Shown here: positions 43,255 through 53,812 of the stretch, piece after piece
Layout: every line of letters begins with the position of its first letter
Position numbering within the stretch: position 1 is the first letter of the stretch
Made by a program: the position numbers and the translations under genes
Notes under the pieces: model-generated
Told to the model about the DNA's origin: nothing
The model's input: the letters and a program-made list of their open reading frames with translations, nothing else
The model's database searches: none
NCBI GenBank assembly: GCA_902616725.1
Contig: CACMTZ010000002.1
Coordinates: forward strand, 62,001-126,000
Length of the DNA: 64,000 nucleotides
Direction of reading: 5' to 3'
DNA from: an uncultured Pelagibacteraceae bacterium
GTDB taxonomy: Bacteria; Pseudomonadota; Alphaproteobacteria; Pelagibacterales; Pelagibacteraceae

Positions 43255-44799
43255 TTAAAAGAAGCCTAATTTTTTCTCAGCGTAAGAAACATGAAGATTC
43301 TTATTTTGTCTGTAATGATTAAGCATCATTTTGTGAGTTTCTCTGCCAACTCCAGATTGTTTGTATCCACCAAATGGTGAGTGAGCTGGGTATGCATGAT
43401 AACAATTAGTCCATACTATCCCTGCTTGTATTGCTCTACCCATTCTATAAGCAATATTACCATTTCTAGTCCAAACAGCTGCTCCTAAACCATAAAGAGT
43501 ATCATTGGCAATTTTTAATGCCTCTGCTTCATCTTTAAATTTAATTACAGACACAACAGGTCCGAAGATTTCTTCTTGAGATATTCTCATATCATTTTTT
43601 GCTTCAAAAACAGTTGGTTGAATGTAATTACCTTTTTCCAATCCACTGTTAAGTTTTGCAACACTTCCTCCTGTTAGGACTTTCGCACCTTCTTTTTTCC
43701 CTAGATCAAGATAAGATTTAATCTTCTCCATTTGTTCTACGGAAGCTTGTGCTCCAATCATGGTTTCCATTTTTAAAGGGTTGTCTTGAACAACAGCTTT
43801 TGTTCTAGCTATAGCTCTTTCCATGAATTTATCATAGATCGACTCTTGAACTAAAGCTCTACTCGGACAAGTACAAACCTCACCTTGGTTAAGATTGAAC
43901 ATAACGAAACCTTCAATACATTTATCGAAGAAATCATCATCTTTATCCATGATATCCTCAAAGAAAATGTTTGGAGATTTTCCACCTAATTCCAAAGTTA
44001 TCGGAATTATGTTTTGTGCAGCATACTGCATTATCAATCTTCCAGTTGTTGTTTCACCAGTAAATGCAACTTTAGCAACTCTTTTTGATGATGCTAAAGG
44101 TTTACCTGCCTCTAATCCAAAACCACTAACAATGTTGACAACTCCTGGAGGTAATAAGTCTCCAATAAGTTCCATCATAACCATTATGGATGCTGGCGTT
44201 TGTTCAGCTGGTTTTAAAACTGAACAGTTACCTGCTGCAAGAGCTGGTGCTAGTTTCCATGTAGCCATTAGTAATGGGAAGTTCCAAGGAACTATTTGAC
44301 CAACTACTCCTAAAGGTTCAGGTATGTTGTAAGAGTATTGAGAATTGCTAATTTCTGCAATTGATCCCTCTTCTGCTCTAATTACACCAGCAAAATATCT
44401 CCAATGATCAACAACCAAAGGCAAATCTGCTGCCATACATTCTCTTATTGGCTTTCCATTATCTAAACATTCAGCTGTTGCGAGTAAGTTTAGATTTTTT
44501 TCTAAAACATCAGCGATCTTATATAATATGTTTGATCTTGTCGTGATGTCTGTTTTTCCCCACTCTGGGAAGGCTGCGTGAGCTGCATCTAATGCTGCCT
44601 CTACGTCTTTTTCGTCTGATCGCGCAACTGAACAGATTTTCTCATTTGAGATCGGGCTTACATTATCAAAATACTTGCCTGATTTTGGTTCTACAAATTT
44701 TCCATTAATGTAGTTTCCATATTTTGCTTTGAACGGAAATTTAACCTTTAAATGAGAAGTATCTAATACAGATGACACTTTCATTGCTTCTGCACTCAT
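43255..44799 (-). CDS. NAD-dependent aldehyde dehydrogenase (acetaldehyde/ExaC type)
   Basis: 514-residue [24 protein letters not shown] and FTGETTTGR bind NAD, the general base is in [12 protein letters not shown], and the nucleophilic cysteine is in [34 protein letters not shown] and the DUF779 partner fit the subgroup acting on acetaldehyde and other short aliphatic aldehydes. A strong GAGGAGAAAA ribosome binding site suggests high expression. Confidence 0.9.
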   Translation of the reverse strand: MSAEAMKVSSVLDTSHLKVKFPFKAKYGNYINGKFVEPKSGKYFDNVSPISNEKICSVARSDEKDVEAALDAAHAAFPEWGKTDITTRSNILYKIADVLEKNLNLLATAECLDNGKPIRECMAADLPLVVDHWRYFAGVIRAEEGSIAEISNSQYSYNIPEPLGVVGQIVPWNFPLLMATWKLAPALAAGNCSVLKPAEQTPASIMVMMELIGDLLPPGVVNIVSGFGLEAGKPLASSKRVAKVAFTGETTTGRLIMQYAAQNIIPITLELGGKSPNIFFEDIMDKDDDFFDKCIEGFVMFNLNQGEVCTCPSRALVQESIYDKFMERAIARTKAVVQDNPLKMETMIGAQASVEQMEKIKSYLDLGKKEGAKVLTGGSVAKLNSGLEKGNYIQPTVFEAKNDMRISQEEIFGPVVSVIKFKDEAEALKIANDTLYGLGAAVWTRNGNIAYRMGRAIQAGIVWTNCYHAYPAHSPFGGYKQSGVGRETHKMMLNHYRQNKNLHVSYAEKKLGFF

Positions 44800-44891
44800 T
44801 TTTTTCTCCTCTTGTTATTTATATAATTTAATTAAAGACCTTTTTGGGAATGATGTAAATGGGTCAATAATGTTTTCAACTAAGAATTGTA

Positions 44892-45791
44892 TTAATCGAG
44901 CTTAATTTTACTAATTTTATTGTCTGCTTTTCTCACAAAATAAATTCCTACTGATACCGCAATTAAAGATATCAAAACTTTGAAAGTGATCAGTTCCTTG
45001 AGGAAAATATAACTCAAGATAGTTCCAAAAATTGGAATTAAATATGAAACTTGTGACTGAAATATCAGTCCATTATTAACTAAAATTCTAAATCTTAATA
45101 ACCATGCAATTCCAGTAGAAACTAAGCCAAGATATATCACGGATATTGTAGAATCTAACCTTGGCGAGATATTCCATGGTTGTTCAACAATACTTACAAT
45201 AGGTATCAAAATCAAAATTGCCCAAATCAGTATTGAGCCAGTTACATTTTCATTTTTTTTCTTACTAATTTTTAAGGTTAGAACACCACCTATTACATAA
45301 CAAGTTGAGCCTAATAGAATTAATATTGCGGAAAAAAAATTATTTTCATTAATCAAAATATTATCAGAAAATAAGTAAAGTATTCCAGAAAAACCTATTA
45401 AGATTCCTATTGTTTTGATAAAATTGAATTTCTCATTTTTTGTATAAAAATGACCAAGCACAGTTGAACTTAATGGTGTAGTTGACATCAATATTGCTGC
45501 CAAATTACTTTGAACTGATTGCACGCCGTAGGCAATTAAAAAAAAAGGAGCTACTAAATTTATAAATCCTATCATTGCAAACCAATGCCAATCCTTTGAA
45601 AAAGCTTCAATATTTATTTTTTTATAATAACAAAGTAACAAAACTGGTATTGCTCCAAAAAACACTCTTAAAAATGCAATAGTAATTGGTCCAAATGAAT
45701 AGGTTGCAATTTTGATATTAAAAAAAGCTGATGCCCATATTAAAGCTAACAAAATTAATAAAAGATAATCTAATAGTTTTGGTTGTCTCAT
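44892..45791 (-). CDS. EamA/DMT-superfamily transporter
   Basis: 299 residues with ten predicted helices arranged as two five-helix repeats. ALIWASAFFNIKIATYSFGPITIAFLR is the first EamA repeat start, and LGLVSTGIAWLLRF lies in the second. It probably exports a metabolite or amino acid. Its start overlaps the YbaK gene stop by 4 nt. Substrate unknown. Confidence 0.87.
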   Translation of the reverse strand: MRQPKLLDYLLLILLALIWASAFFNIKIATYSFGPITIAFLRVFFGAIPVLLLCYYKKINIEAFSKDWHWFAMIGFINLVAPFFLIAYGVQSVQSNLAAILMSTTPLSSTVLGHFYTKNEKFNFIKTIGILIGFSGILYLFSDNILINENNFFSAILILLGSTCYVIGGVLTLKISKKKNENVTGSILIWAILILIPIVSIVEQPWNISPRLDSTISVIYLGLVSTGIAWLLRFRILVNNGLIFQSQVSYLIPIFGTILSYIFLKELITFKVLISLIAVSVGIYFVRKADNKISKIKLD

Positions 45792-46267
45792 TCAGTAATA
45801 TCTTCAATTTTTCCTTTTGTAATTTTCTTTAAATCTGAGAAATTGATTTTAAATATACAATTTGGATGACCTGCAGCAGCAAATAAAAAATCAAACCTAT
45901 TTAAAGAATTATCTATGTAAATATCAACATTTTCTAAATGGCCTACAGGTGAAACACCGCCAATAGTATAACCAGTAATGTTTTTTACATCTTCAGCAGA
46001 GGCCATAGAAACATCATCAAATTTAATATTTTTCTTAATTTTTCTTAGTGAAGCTTTCTTATCTCCAGCAACCAAAAATAAAGCAAACTTATTATCTGTC
46101 TTAAAAAGTAAGCTTTTAACAATTGCTCCTACCTCACATCCTAAAGAAGATGCGGCTTCTAAAGCAGTTCTAGCTGATGTTTCTAAAACACTAACACTTA
46201 AATTTTGGTCGAATTCTTTAATAATTCTTCCAACTCTTCGAACTGGTTCTTTATCAAGTAATGTCAT
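45788..46267 (-). CDS. YbaK/EbsC-family aminoacyl-tRNA deacylase
   Basis: 159-residue domain homologous to the prolyl-tRNA synthetase editing domain. LGCEVGAIVKSLLFKTDNKFALFLVAGDKKASLRKI carries the catalytic lysine, and GYTIGGVSPVGHLENVDIYID is the family signature. It would hydrolyse mischarged tRNA such as Cys-tRNA(Pro) or Ala-tRNA(Pro). Pairing with a DMT exporter is seen in other bacteria but not explained. Confidence 0.88.
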   Translation of the reverse strand: MTLLDKEPVRRVGRIIKEFDQNLSVSVLETSARTALEAASSLGCEVGAIVKSLLFKTDNKFALFLVAGDKKASLRKIKKNIKFDDVSMASAEDVKNITGYTIGGVSPVGHLENVDIYIDNSLNRFDFLFAAAGHPNCIFKINFSDLKKITKGKIEDITE

Positions 46268-46408
46268 TATTCAACTCTGAATTGTTAGTATTCTTAGTCT
46301 TTTCAATATACACTTATGTTAAAAATGCATAGGTGTTATTAAGTAAAAGAGGATTATTTATCAGTCTTTATTTGGTATCACAACCCACAAGATTACAGAG
46401 GAGATATA

Positions 46409-47815
46409 ATGAGCGCAAAAAATGTATTAAAAGTTATTAAAGACAAAGAAATCGATTACGTAGATCTAAGATTTACTGACCCTAGAGGTAAACTTCAACA
46501 CGTTACAATGGATACCAAAGTAGTTGACGAAGATATGCTAAACGACGGAATTTTCTTTGATGGCTCCTCTATTGCAGGTTGGAAAGCTATCAATGAGTCT
46601 GACATGATTTTAAAGCCTGATTTAAGCAGAACAGTAGTTGATCCATTTACATCTCATAATACATTAAACATTTTTTGTGATATTTTGGATGCAATAAAAA
46701 AAGATCCTTACGAAAGAGATCCTAGAGGAACAGCAAAAAAAGCTGAGGCATATTTAAAAAAATCTGGAATTGGTGATAAAGCATTTTTTGGTCCAGAAGC
46801 TGAATTTTTTGTGTTCGATGATGTAAGATTTAAAAATGACATGAATGAAACAGGCTTCAAAATTGATAGTACTGAAGGCCCTTACAACACTGGAAAAAAA
46901 TATGAAAATGGAAATATGGGACATAGACCTGGTATCAAAGGTGGTTACTTCCCAGTTCCTCCTGTTGATAGTGCACAAGATATGAGAAGTGAGTATTTGA
47001 AAGCAATGAAAGACATGGGTATTAAAGTTGAGAAACATCACCATGAAGTTGCTCCAAGTCAGCATGAACTTGGAATGTATTTTGGAACTTTAGTTGATCA
47101 AGCAGATAACTTGCAATTATATAAGTATGCGGTTCATATGGTTTCACATTCATTTGGAAAAACTGCAACTTTTATGCCTAAACCAGTAAAAGGTGATAAT
47201 GGATCAGGTATGCACGTGCACCAATCAATTTGGAAAGGAAATACAGCATTATTTTCAGGAGATAAATATGCTGGCTTATCCGATTTAGCTTTACACTATA
47301 TTGGCGGAATTTTAAAACATGCAAAAGCTATAAACGCTTTTTCAAACGCAACAACCAATAGTTACAAAAGATTGATTCCTGGATTTGAAGCCCCAGTGTT
47401 ATTAGCGTACTCAGCGAGAAACAGGTCAGCTTCATGTAGGATCCCTATCACTCTAAGTAAAAAAGCTGCGAGATGTGAAATTAGATTTGGTGATGCAGCT
47501 GGAAACCCATACTTAACTTTTGCAGCAATGCTTATGGCTGGGCTAGATGGTATTAAAAATAAAATTGATCCAGGTAAATCTTTCGATAAAGATCTTTATG
47601 CTTTATCTGAAAATGAAGTTAAAAAAATACCTACTGTTTGTGGCTCATTAAGAGAAGCAATGGAAAGTTTGGATAAGGACAGAGATTTTTTAAAACAAGG
47701 TAACGTTTTCACTGATGATCAGATAGATGCTTACATTGCTTTAAAATTTGAGGAAATACATAATTTCGAACACACACCACACCCAATAGAGTTCGACATG
47801 TATTATAGTTGTTAA
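46409..47815 (+). CDS. glnA: Glutamine synthetase type I
   Basis: 468-residue GSI subunit forming dodecamers that ligate ammonia and glutamate. [46 protein letters not shown] and [10 protein letters not shown] are the substrate and ATP sites. [16 protein letters not shown] contains the tyrosine that matches the adenylylation site of the beta subtype, so GlnE-type regulation is likely retained. GAGGAGAT precedes the ATG. No glnB is adjacent. The 141-nt upstream spacer shows no recognisable riboswitch. Confidence 0.97.
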   Translation: MSAKNVLKVIKDKEIDYVDLRFTDPRGKLQHVTMDTKVVDEDMLNDGIFFDGSSIAGWKAINESDMILKPDLSRTVVDPFTSHNTLNIFCDILDAIKKDPYERDPRGTAKKAEAYLKKSGIGDKAFFGPEAEFFVFDDVRFKNDMNETGFKIDSTEGPYNTGKKYENGNMGHRPGIKGGYFPVPPVDSAQDMRSEYLKAMKDMGIKVEKHHHEVAPSQHELGMYFGTLVDQADNLQLYKYAVHMVSHSFGKTATFMPKPVKGDNGSGMHVHQSIWKGNTALFSGDKYAGLSDLALHYIGGILKHAKAINAFSNATTNSYKRLIPGFEAPVLLAYSARNRSASCRIPITLSKKAARCEIRFGDAAGNPYLTFAAMLMAGLDGIKNKIDPGKSFDKDLYALSENEVKKIPTVCGSLREAMESLDKDRDFLKQGNVFTDDQIDAYIALKFEEIHNFEHTPHPIEFDMYYSC

Positions 47816-47818
47816 AAA

Positions 47819-47989
47819 TTATTGTCTAGTAGTTGCAATCTTGTTTTTGCCAGGACCTTTTTTAACAACGTAATCTTGAGTTCCATTAGCTCCTGTTTCA
47901 ACAGATTTGATCAAAGATCTTTGTAAGCTTTTTCTTTTTTCTTTTCTGTCCTCAGACGCTAATAAATTTCTAAATTCAAAAACGTTCAT
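47819..47989 (-). CDS. 56-residue basic protein with near-leaderless promoter
   Basis: Minus-strand ATG opens a 56-codon frame (MNVFEFRNLLASEDRKEKRK, then SLQRSLIKSVETGANGTQDY, ending with a lysine-rich tail) that stops 3 nt from convergent glnA. A perfect -10 TATAAT ends 6 nt before the ATG with TTGCTT 17 nt further upstream, so transcription would start at or next to the start codon. The promoter placement supports a real gene. No family recognised. Confidence 0.65.
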   Translation of the reverse strand: MNVFEFRNLLASEDRKEKRKSLQRSLIKSVETGANGTQDYVVKKGPGKNKIATTRQ

Positions 47990-47995
47990 GTGATA

Positions 47996-48024
47996 ATTAT
48001 ATACTAGATATGCATTTTAAGCAA
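47996..48024 (-). promoter_or_regulatory. Consensus-like promoter for the 56-aa gene
   Basis: On minus: TTGCTT (48024-48019), a 17-nt spacer, and TATAAT (48001-47996). The ATG begins 7 nt after the -10 box, implying a leaderless or nearly leaderless mRNA. Confidence 0.55.
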
Positions 48025-48055
48025 TACAGCTATGCAACTTATGGGATACTAAATT

Positions 48056-48391
48056 TTATTCTACTTTAAAGGACTCCCCGCAACCACATCTCTCTGTTTC
48101 ATTGGGATTGTTGAACACAAAAGTTGAGGAAAAATCCTCTTTTTTGTAATCCATTTCAGTACCTAATAAATACATCACTGCAGCAGAATCTATAAAAACC
48201 TTAACTCCCTTGTCTTCAATTACCTCATCATTCGGGTTAAGTTCTTTAGAATATTCCATTACATATGACATGCCTGCGCATCCTCCAGATTTAACTGAAA
48301 CTCTCACTCCTAAAGCATCTTTTTCGGCACTAGACATGATTTCTTTAATTCTGTTTGCTGCATTTTCACTTAATTTAATTATAGGATTCAT
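48056..48391 (-). CDS. sufA: A-type iron-sulfur carrier protein (SufA/ErpA/IscA family)
   Basis: 111-residue HesB-like protein. The three cluster cysteines are in VKSGGCAGMSYVMEY near residue 37 and RCGCGESF at the C-terminus (C-x-C). It delivers [2Fe-2S] or [4Fe-4S] clusters to apo-proteins. It is the last gene of the suf operon, and its ATG shares one base with the sufT stop. Confidence 0.93.
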   Translation of the reverse strand: MNPIIKLSENAANRIKEIMSSAEKDALGVRVSVKSGGCAGMSYVMEYSKELNPNDEVIEDKGVKVFIDSAAVMYLLGTEMDYKKEDFSSTFVFNNPNETERCGCGESFKVE

Positions 48392-48687
48392 TACAAATTT
48401 AACTCCAACTTAGCAGCATCTGACATCATATCTTTGTTCCAAGGTGGGTCCCAAACTAGTTGAAGATCAACATCATCAATTTCTTCAACTTGCATAGCTC
48501 CTTCTTTTACTTCTTTTGGTAAACTCTCTGCAACAGGACAATTTGGTGTGGTTAAGGTCATTTTAATTTCAGCTTTTTTTCCTTTTACTTGAATATCGTA
48601 AATTAAACCAAGTTCATAAATATTAACTGGTAACTCAGGATCGTAAATTTTTCTAATTTCGTTTATAATTTTTTCTTTTATTTCCAT
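48391..48687 (-). CDS. sufT: SUF-associated MIP18/DUF59 protein SufT
   Basis: 98-residue MIP18-family protein. YDPELPVNIYELGLIYDIQV near residues 16-35 and LTTPNCPVAESLPKEVKEG with the conserved cysteine are present. WDPPWNKDMMSDAAKLEL is the C-terminal signature. It takes part in Fe-S cluster maturation or transfer. It starts 4 nt after sufU. Confidence 0.9.
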   Translation of the reverse strand: MEIKEKIINEIRKIYDPELPVNIYELGLIYDIQVKGKKAEIKMTLTTPNCPVAESLPKEVKEGAMQVEEIDDVDLQLVWDPPWNKDMMSDAAKLELNL

Positions 48688-48691
48688 AATA

Positions 48692-49156
48692 TTAATCTTC
48701 TGTGCTCACTTGCTTTCCGTCATCTTCCATTGCAGAAATCAAAGTATGCCACGATAAAGTAGCACATTTTACTCTCATAGGATATTGTTTTACTCCTGAT
48801 AGACACATTAGTTTTGTTTTATCATCCTCCTCTAAAATCGAAGATTTTAATTCAGGATTTTCTTTTATCATTCCAAGAAAATCATCTATGATCTCCTTTG
48901 CTTCGTTGTCACTTTTGCCTTTAATCAAATCAGTCATTATTGAAGCTGAGGCCATTGATATTGCACAGCCACTTCCTTCAAAAGAAATATCTTCAACTTT
49001 TCTTTGATTGTTCAATTTTAAATAAACATGCACATTATCCCCACATAAAGGATTATTCCCTTTTGCATCTTTATTAAAATTCTCAGTCTTCCTCAAATTC
49101 CTTGGATTTTTTCCATGTTCTAAAATTATTTCTTGATATAATTCTTTTAAATTCAT
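48692..49156 (-). CDS. sufU: Iron-sulfur assembly/sulfur-relay protein SufU
   Basis: 154-residue IscU-fold protein. The three ligand cysteines are in NPLCGDNVHVYL, GSGCAISMASASIM and KLMCLSGVKQYPMRVKCATLSW. The insertion before the last cysteine and the RVKCATLSW ending are SufU-type rather than IscU (which has LPPVKxHCS). SufU is a zinc-dependent sulfur transferase that activates SufS. No sufE is seen, consistent with SufU replacing it. Confidence 0.9.
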   Translation of the reverse strand: MNLKELYQEIILEHGKNPRNLRKTENFNKDAKGNNPLCGDNVHVYLKLNNQRKVEDISFEGSGCAISMASASIMTDLIKGKSDNEAKEIIDDFLGMIKENPELKSSILEEDDKTKLMCLSGVKQYPMRVKCATLSWHTLISAMEDDGKQVSTED

Positions 49157-50373
49157 TTTAAATCAAAAATTTTTTTACATTTGTTTATAGACTCATTTAA
49201 TTGATCAAAATCACTTTTAGTATTATAGACACCTACTGATGCTCTTGCACTTGCAGGTATTTCAAGTTTGTCGTGTAATATTTGACAGCAATGGTGTCCA
49301 GCCCTAATAGCTACTCCATCTTCGTCAAGTATTGTCGCTATGTCATGTGGATGTACTCCTTCAATCGTAAACGATATTACACCACCTTTATTTTTTGGAT
49401 TACCAATTAATTTTACTGAATTATTCTTTTTTAAAATTTCTTGACCATATTCTATTAAATCTTTTTCATGTTTAATTATATTTTCAATTCCAATACTTTC
49501 TAAAAATTTGATAGACTTATCAAAAGCTATCACCTGTGCAGTGGCCATAGTGCCTGCTTCATACTTATTTGGAAGATCACCATAAGTAATACGATCTTTT
49601 TTAACTTCTTTTATCATTCCACCACCACCTTGATAAGGCGGTAATTCCTCAAGCCATTTTTTTTTTCCATACAAAATTCCAAGTCCAGTCGGTCCATACA
49701 TTTTATGACAAGAAATTGCATAAAAATCACAGTCCAGATCTTGCATATCAAGTTTCAAATGTGGTGCACCTTGACATCCATCTACAACAACAATTATATC
49801 TTTTGCGTGTGCAAGCTCAGTAACCTCTTTGATTGGTAGGATTGCGCCAGTAACATTCGATAGATGATTAATGGCAATCACCTTTGTTTTTGGTGTAATC
49901 TTTTTTTCAATATTTTCAATTGGAATTTCTCCATCTTCATTTATTTCAGCAAAATTAATCTTTATATTTTTTGATTTTCTCAAATAGTGCCATGGTACAT
50001 AATTTGAATGATGCTCTAACTCAGTGAGTAAAATTTCGTCACCTTCATTCAAATACTTTTGGCCAAGTGTATTAGCAACTAAATTGAGAGCTTCAGTTGC
50101 ACCCTTAGTAAATACAATCTCATTTTTATCTTTTGCATTAATATATTTTTGGACAGAAGATCGCGTATTTTCATACAAATTTGTAGCTGCCACTGCCAAA
50201 TAATGAATACTTCTGCCTACATTTGAAAATTCTTTAGTATAGAATTCGTTTATTCTATCAATAACAACTTTGGGTTTTTGAGAAGAATTAGCACTGTCCA
50301 AATAAACTAGATCATTGTTTTGTATCTTTTCATCAAAGATAGGAAACTCTTTTTTAATATTATCTATGTTCAT
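49153..50373 (-). CDS. sufS: Cysteine desulfurase SufS
   Basis: 406-residue class V PLP enzyme that mobilises sulfur from cysteine. The PLP lysine is in AISCHKMYGPTGLGILYGKK near residues 220-239. The persulfide cysteine is in AIRAGHHCCQILHDKL near residues 355-370. FTKGATEALNLVANTLG and ELEHHSNYVPW (stacking histidine) match group II desulfurases. It overlaps sufU and sufD by 4 nt each. Confidence 0.95.
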   Translation of the reverse strand: MNIDNIKKEFPIFDEKIQNNDLVYLDSANSSQKPKVVIDRINEFYTKEFSNVGRSIHYLAVAATNLYENTRSSVQKYINAKDKNEIVFTKGATEALNLVANTLGQKYLNEGDEILLTELEHHSNYVPWHYLRKSKNIKINFAEINEDGEIPIENIEKKITPKTKVIAINHLSNVTGAILPIKEVTELAHAKDIIVVVDGCQGAPHLKLDMQDLDCDFYAISCHKMYGPTGLGILYGKKKWLEELPPYQGGGGMIKEVKKDRITYGDLPNKYEAGTMATAQVIAFDKSIKFLESIGIENIIKHEKDLIEYGQEILKKNNSVKLIGNPKNKGGVISFTIEGVHPHDIATILDEDGVAIRAGHHCCQILHDKLEIPASARASVGVYNTKSDFDQLNESINKCKKIFDLK

Positions 50374-51617
50374 TTTTTTAAACCAATCATTTTTTTTAAT
50401 AAATCTTTAATTTCAGCATCAGTAATCTTTTCGATTACATCGAGCAAAAAACCATTTATCAATAATCCTTTAGCTTGTTTATAATTTAGACCTCTAGACA
50501 TTAAATAAAAAATTGAATTATCATCAAGACTACCAGATGCTGATCCATGAGAACATTTAACATCATCAGCATAAATTTCTAATTCTGGTTTTGCGTTAAA
50601 CTCTGAGGATTCATCTAACAAAATTGCTTTACTTAGTTGATATCCATCTGTTTTCTGAGCTTTTGAGTCTACATATATTCTTCCTTGATAAGCAGACTTT
50701 GTATTTTTTCCAAGCACACTCTTAATTAACTGATAGCTTTTTGTATTTTCAACCAAATGATTTATAGTAGTTCTTATTTCGTGCTGTTTATTATCATCTA
50801 ACGAAAAAATACCATTTATAAATGCTGAAGAATATCCGCCTTTTAGATTACAATTTATCTCATTTTTGAAATAATCTGAACCTGCAGAAAAAACAAAAGT
50901 TTCAGAAATACTATTTTGTTTTTGATTTATATTATTAAATGAATATTTTAGATTTTTATTCAGCGACTTATCAATTTTATAATTTTTAAGAATCGCATCT
51001 TTATCCAAATTAAAATTGTAAAAAATATTCATAAAATTTTTTTCACTATAATCACTAAAGAAATCTATTAATTTTAGTGAGCTGTTTTGTTCAAGCTCAA
51101 AATCTAACCTTAAATTAATATTCTTTGAATTCATTTTCTCATTGGTCAAATGATAAATGATTAAGGGTTTTTTTAATGAGTAGCCTTTTTTAATTAAAAT
51201 TTTAAAATGTTTATTACTTAATGCAATATTCAAATCAATTAATGAATTATTGCTTTCAAACTTATCAATTGTGTAAGAGTCCTCAATTATTTCAATCTGT
51301 TTTTTATCCTCATAACTAAAGTCAATTTTTTCAATTCTTCCATTAATAAAAACAATTTTATTATGTTCTAAATCATCTATAAAAATTGATGAATCAATCT
51401 TATTTTCAATTGAATAATCATTATAAAAGCTCAAATCTGAAATATTTTTACTAATTATTTGATTTATATCTAAAAACTTCCAATTTTCTTGTTTTCTATT
51501 TGGGAAACCATTTTCTATAAATTTATTTAGGTAAGACTTTTTTATCTCAATATCTCTATTAGAAAAATTAGAAACTTCTTGAATTTTGTTAAAATCTATT
51601 TTTAATTGTTCCTTCAT
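50370..51617 (-). CDS. sufD: Fe-S cluster scaffold subunit SufD
   Basis: 415-residue SufBD-family protein with a divergent lysine- and asparagine-rich N-terminal half. The core beta-helix region ends with YQGRIYVDSKAQKTDGYQLS, the conserved DDVKCSHGSASGSLDDNSIFYLMSRG and a helical GFLLDVIEKI tail. It acts in the SufBC2D complex. It is placed between sufC and sufS with almost no gap. Confidence 0.92.
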   Translation of the reverse strand: MKEQLKIDFNKIQEVSNFSNRDIEIKKSYLNKFIENGFPNRKQENWKFLDINQIISKNISDLSFYNDYSIENKIDSSIFIDDLEHNKIVFINGRIEKIDFSYEDKKQIEIIEDSYTIDKFESNNSLIDLNIALSNKHFKILIKKGYSLKKPLIIYHLTNEKMNSKNINLRLDFELEQNSSLKLIDFFSDYSEKNFMNIFYNFNLDKDAILKNYKIDKSLNKNLKYSFNNINQKQNSISETFVFSAGSDYFKNEINCNLKGGYSSAFINGIFSLDDNKQHEIRTTINHLVENTKSYQLIKSVLGKNTKSAYQGRIYVDSKAQKTDGYQLSKAILLDESSEFNAKPELEIYADDVKCSHGSASGSLDDNSIFYLMSRGLNYKQAKGLLINGFLLDVIEKITDAEIKDLLKKMIGLKK

Positions 51618-52352
51618 CTAATTAAAACTCTCATATCCTTTTTTTTCTAATTCTTCTGCCAGTTCAGGTCCACCTGATTTAATAATCCTTCCATTCATTA
51701 AAACGTGAACGAAATCTGGCTTAATATAATCTAATAGTCTTTGATAATGAGTAATGATTAAAAAAGAATTTTCATTGTTCCTTAATGTGTTTACACCATC
51801 TGCAACTATTTTTAGAGCATCTATATCTAAACCTGAGTCTGTTTCATCTAAAATTGAAAGTTTTGGTGCCAGCATTGACATTTGTAGAATTTCATTTTTC
51901 TTTTTTTCTCCTCCAGAGAAGCCTACATTTAATTGCCTATTAAGTTTTTCTTCATCAAATTTAAGTTCCTTAGCTTTTTCTTTAACAAGTTTTAAAAACT
52001 CGATAGCATCAAGTTCTTTTTGTCCACGAGCTTTTCTAATTGCATTTAGAGAAGTCTTTAAAAAAATATTAGTATTTACCCCAGGAATTTCTAATGGGTA
52101 TTGGAAGGCTAAAAATATACCTTTGTGCGCTCTTTCCTCTGTTTCAAGTTCAAATAAATCTTTATTTTCAAATAATATTTCTCCAGATACCTCGTAACCT
52201 TTTTTTCCTGATAAAATATTAGATAAAGTGCTTTTTCCAGAGCCATTCGGACCCATTATTGCATGAACTTCACCTGGGTTTATATTTAGTGAAAATCCTT
52301 TTAAAATTGACTTATTTTCAACATTTGCGTTTAAGTTACTAATTTTCAGCAT
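51618..52352 (-). CDS. sufC: Fe-S assembly ATPase SufC
   Basis: 244-residue ABC-type ATPase. Walker A GPNGSGKSTLSN is near residues 34-45. The SufC-specific signature GFSGGEKKKNEILQM and Walker B LSILDETDSGLDIDAL follow, then the H-loop in LIITHYQRLLDYI. It drives the SufBCD scaffold in the cytoplasm and is not a membrane transporter. It starts 1 nt from the sufB stop. Confidence 0.96.
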   Translation of the reverse strand: MLKISNLNANVENKSILKGFSLNINPGEVHAIMGPNGSGKSTLSNILSGKKGYEVSGEILFENKDLFELETEERAHKGIFLAFQYPLEIPGVNTNIFLKTSLNAIRKARGQKELDAIEFLKLVKEKAKELKFDEEKLNRQLNVGFSGGEKKKNEILQMSMLAPKLSILDETDSGLDIDALKIVADGVNTLRNNENSFLIITHYQRLLDYIKPDFVHVLMNGRIIKSGGPELAEELEKKGYESFN

Positions 52353-53812
52353 TAACCCACGCTCCCTTCAAGACTAATTCCAACAAGTTTTTGTGCCTCT
52401 ACAGCAAACTCCATTGGTAATTGCTGAAGAACTTCCTTGCAAAATCCATTAACAATTAACCCAACAGCTTCCTCAGGATTTAATCCTCTTTGTTGACAAT
52501 AATGCAATTGCTCTTCACTTATTTTTGACGTTGTTGCTTCATGAGCAACATTTGAGTCAAAATTTTTGTTCTTTATGTAAGGGACAGTGTGTGCTCCACA
52601 TTTATTTCCCATTAAAAGAGAGTCACATTGAGTATAGTTACTAGAATTTTTTGCTTTTGAATTTATATCTACTAATCCTCTATAGGTCATATCAGAAAAT
52701 CCAGCACTAATACCTTTGGAAATTATTTTACTTTTAGTATTTTTACCAAGGTGGATCATCTTTGTCCCAGTATCTGCTTTTTGATGATTATTTGTAATTG
52801 CTATTGAATAAAATTCTCCAATTGAGTTATCACCCTTTAAAATACAACTAGGGTATTTCCAAGTTATAGCAGAACCTGTCTCTACCTGTGTCCAAGAAAT
52901 CTTAGAATTTTTTCCCTTACATAGTCCTCTTTTAGTTACAAAATTGTAAATTCCCCCTTTTCCATTTTCATCTCCCGGATACCAGTTTTGGACAGTTGAA
53001 TATTTAATCTCTGCATCATCAAGAGCTATTAGTTCAACGTTAGCAGCATGTAATTGATTTTCATCTCTCATCGGTGCAGTACAGCCCTCTAAATAACTCA
53101 CATAACTTCCTTTATCAGCAATGATTAAAGTTCTTTCAAATTGACCAGTTTCTGATGCGTTAATTCTGAAATAGGTCGAGAGCTCCATTGGACACTTTAC
53201 ACCTTCAGGAATATAGACAAATGATCCATCGGTAAAAACTGCAGAGTTTAATGTCGCAAAAAAATGATCTGTTGTTGGAATTACTGTTCCTAAATATTTT
53301 TTTACTAAATCAGGATGTTTTTGTATTGCTTCTGACATTGAACAAAAAATAATTCCATGTTTTGTTAATTCACCTTTAAATGTTGTGGCTACTGAAACAG
53401 AATCAAATACCGCATCTACAGCTATTCCATTTAATCTTGCTTGCTCTTGAAGGGGAATTCCTAATTTATTATAAGTTTCTAAAAGTTTAGGATCTAATTC
53501 ATCTAAACTCTTAGGCTTATCCTTCATGCTTTTCGGAGCCGAATAGTAATATAAATCTTGATAATCAATTTTAGGATACTTAGGTTTTTGCCAGTCAGGT
53601 TCTTTGAGAAGCTTAAATCTTTCAAATGCTTTTAATCTAAAATCCAACATCCATTTAGGTTCTTTTTTAATATTTGAAATAAACTTAATTACATTTTCAT
53701 TTAGACCTTTTGGTGCTTTAATATTTTCAATATCAGTTGTGAAACCGTATTTATAATCTTTTAAATTTTCTATTTCTTTTTCTCTAGTATCCATTTTATA
53801 ATCTTCTTTCAA
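52352..53812 (-). CDS. sufB: Fe-S cluster assembly scaffold SufB
   Basis: 486-residue scaffold protein. [24 protein letters not shown] start is visible as [20 protein letters not shown], then [36 protein letters not shown] and [38 protein letters not shown] is the C-terminal motif. It assembles clusters with SufC and SufD. Its start overlaps the iscR gene by 17 nt; an internal ATG at MDTREKE (6 codons later) is an alternative start. Confidence 0.95.
   Translation of the reverse strand: MKEDYKMDTREKEIENLKDYKYGFTTDIENIKAPKGLNENVIKFISNIKKEPKWMLDFRLKAFERFKLLKEPDWQKPKYPKIDYQDLYYYSAPKSMKDKPKSLDELDPKLLETYNKLGIPLQEQARLNGIAVDAVFDSVSVATTFKGELTKHGIIFCSMSEAIQKHPDLVKKYLGTVIPTTDHFFATLNSAVFTDGSFVYIPEGVKCPMELSTYFRINASETGQFERTLIIADKGSYVSYLEGCTAPMRDENQLHAANVELIALDDAEIKYSTVQNWYPGDENGKGGIYNFVTKRGLCKGKNSKISWTQVETGSAITWKYPSCILKGDNSIGEFYSIAITNNHQKADTGTKMIHLGKNTKSKIISKGISAGFSDMTYRGLVDINSKAKNSSNYTQCDSLLMGNKCGAHTVPYIKNKNFDSNVAHEATTSKISEEQLHYCQQRGLNPEEAVGLIVNGFCKEVLQQLPMEFAVEAQKLVGISLEGSVG

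Noticed and set aside
43895..44299. 134-codon plus-strand frame inside the second aldehyde dehydrogenase
   Set aside because: Fully antisense to catalytic motifs of a clear ALDH; no independent signals.
46268..46408. Glutamine or other riboswitch before glnA
   Set aside because: The spacer lacks recognisable conserved blocks or a stable stem; only an ordinary ribosome binding site is visible.
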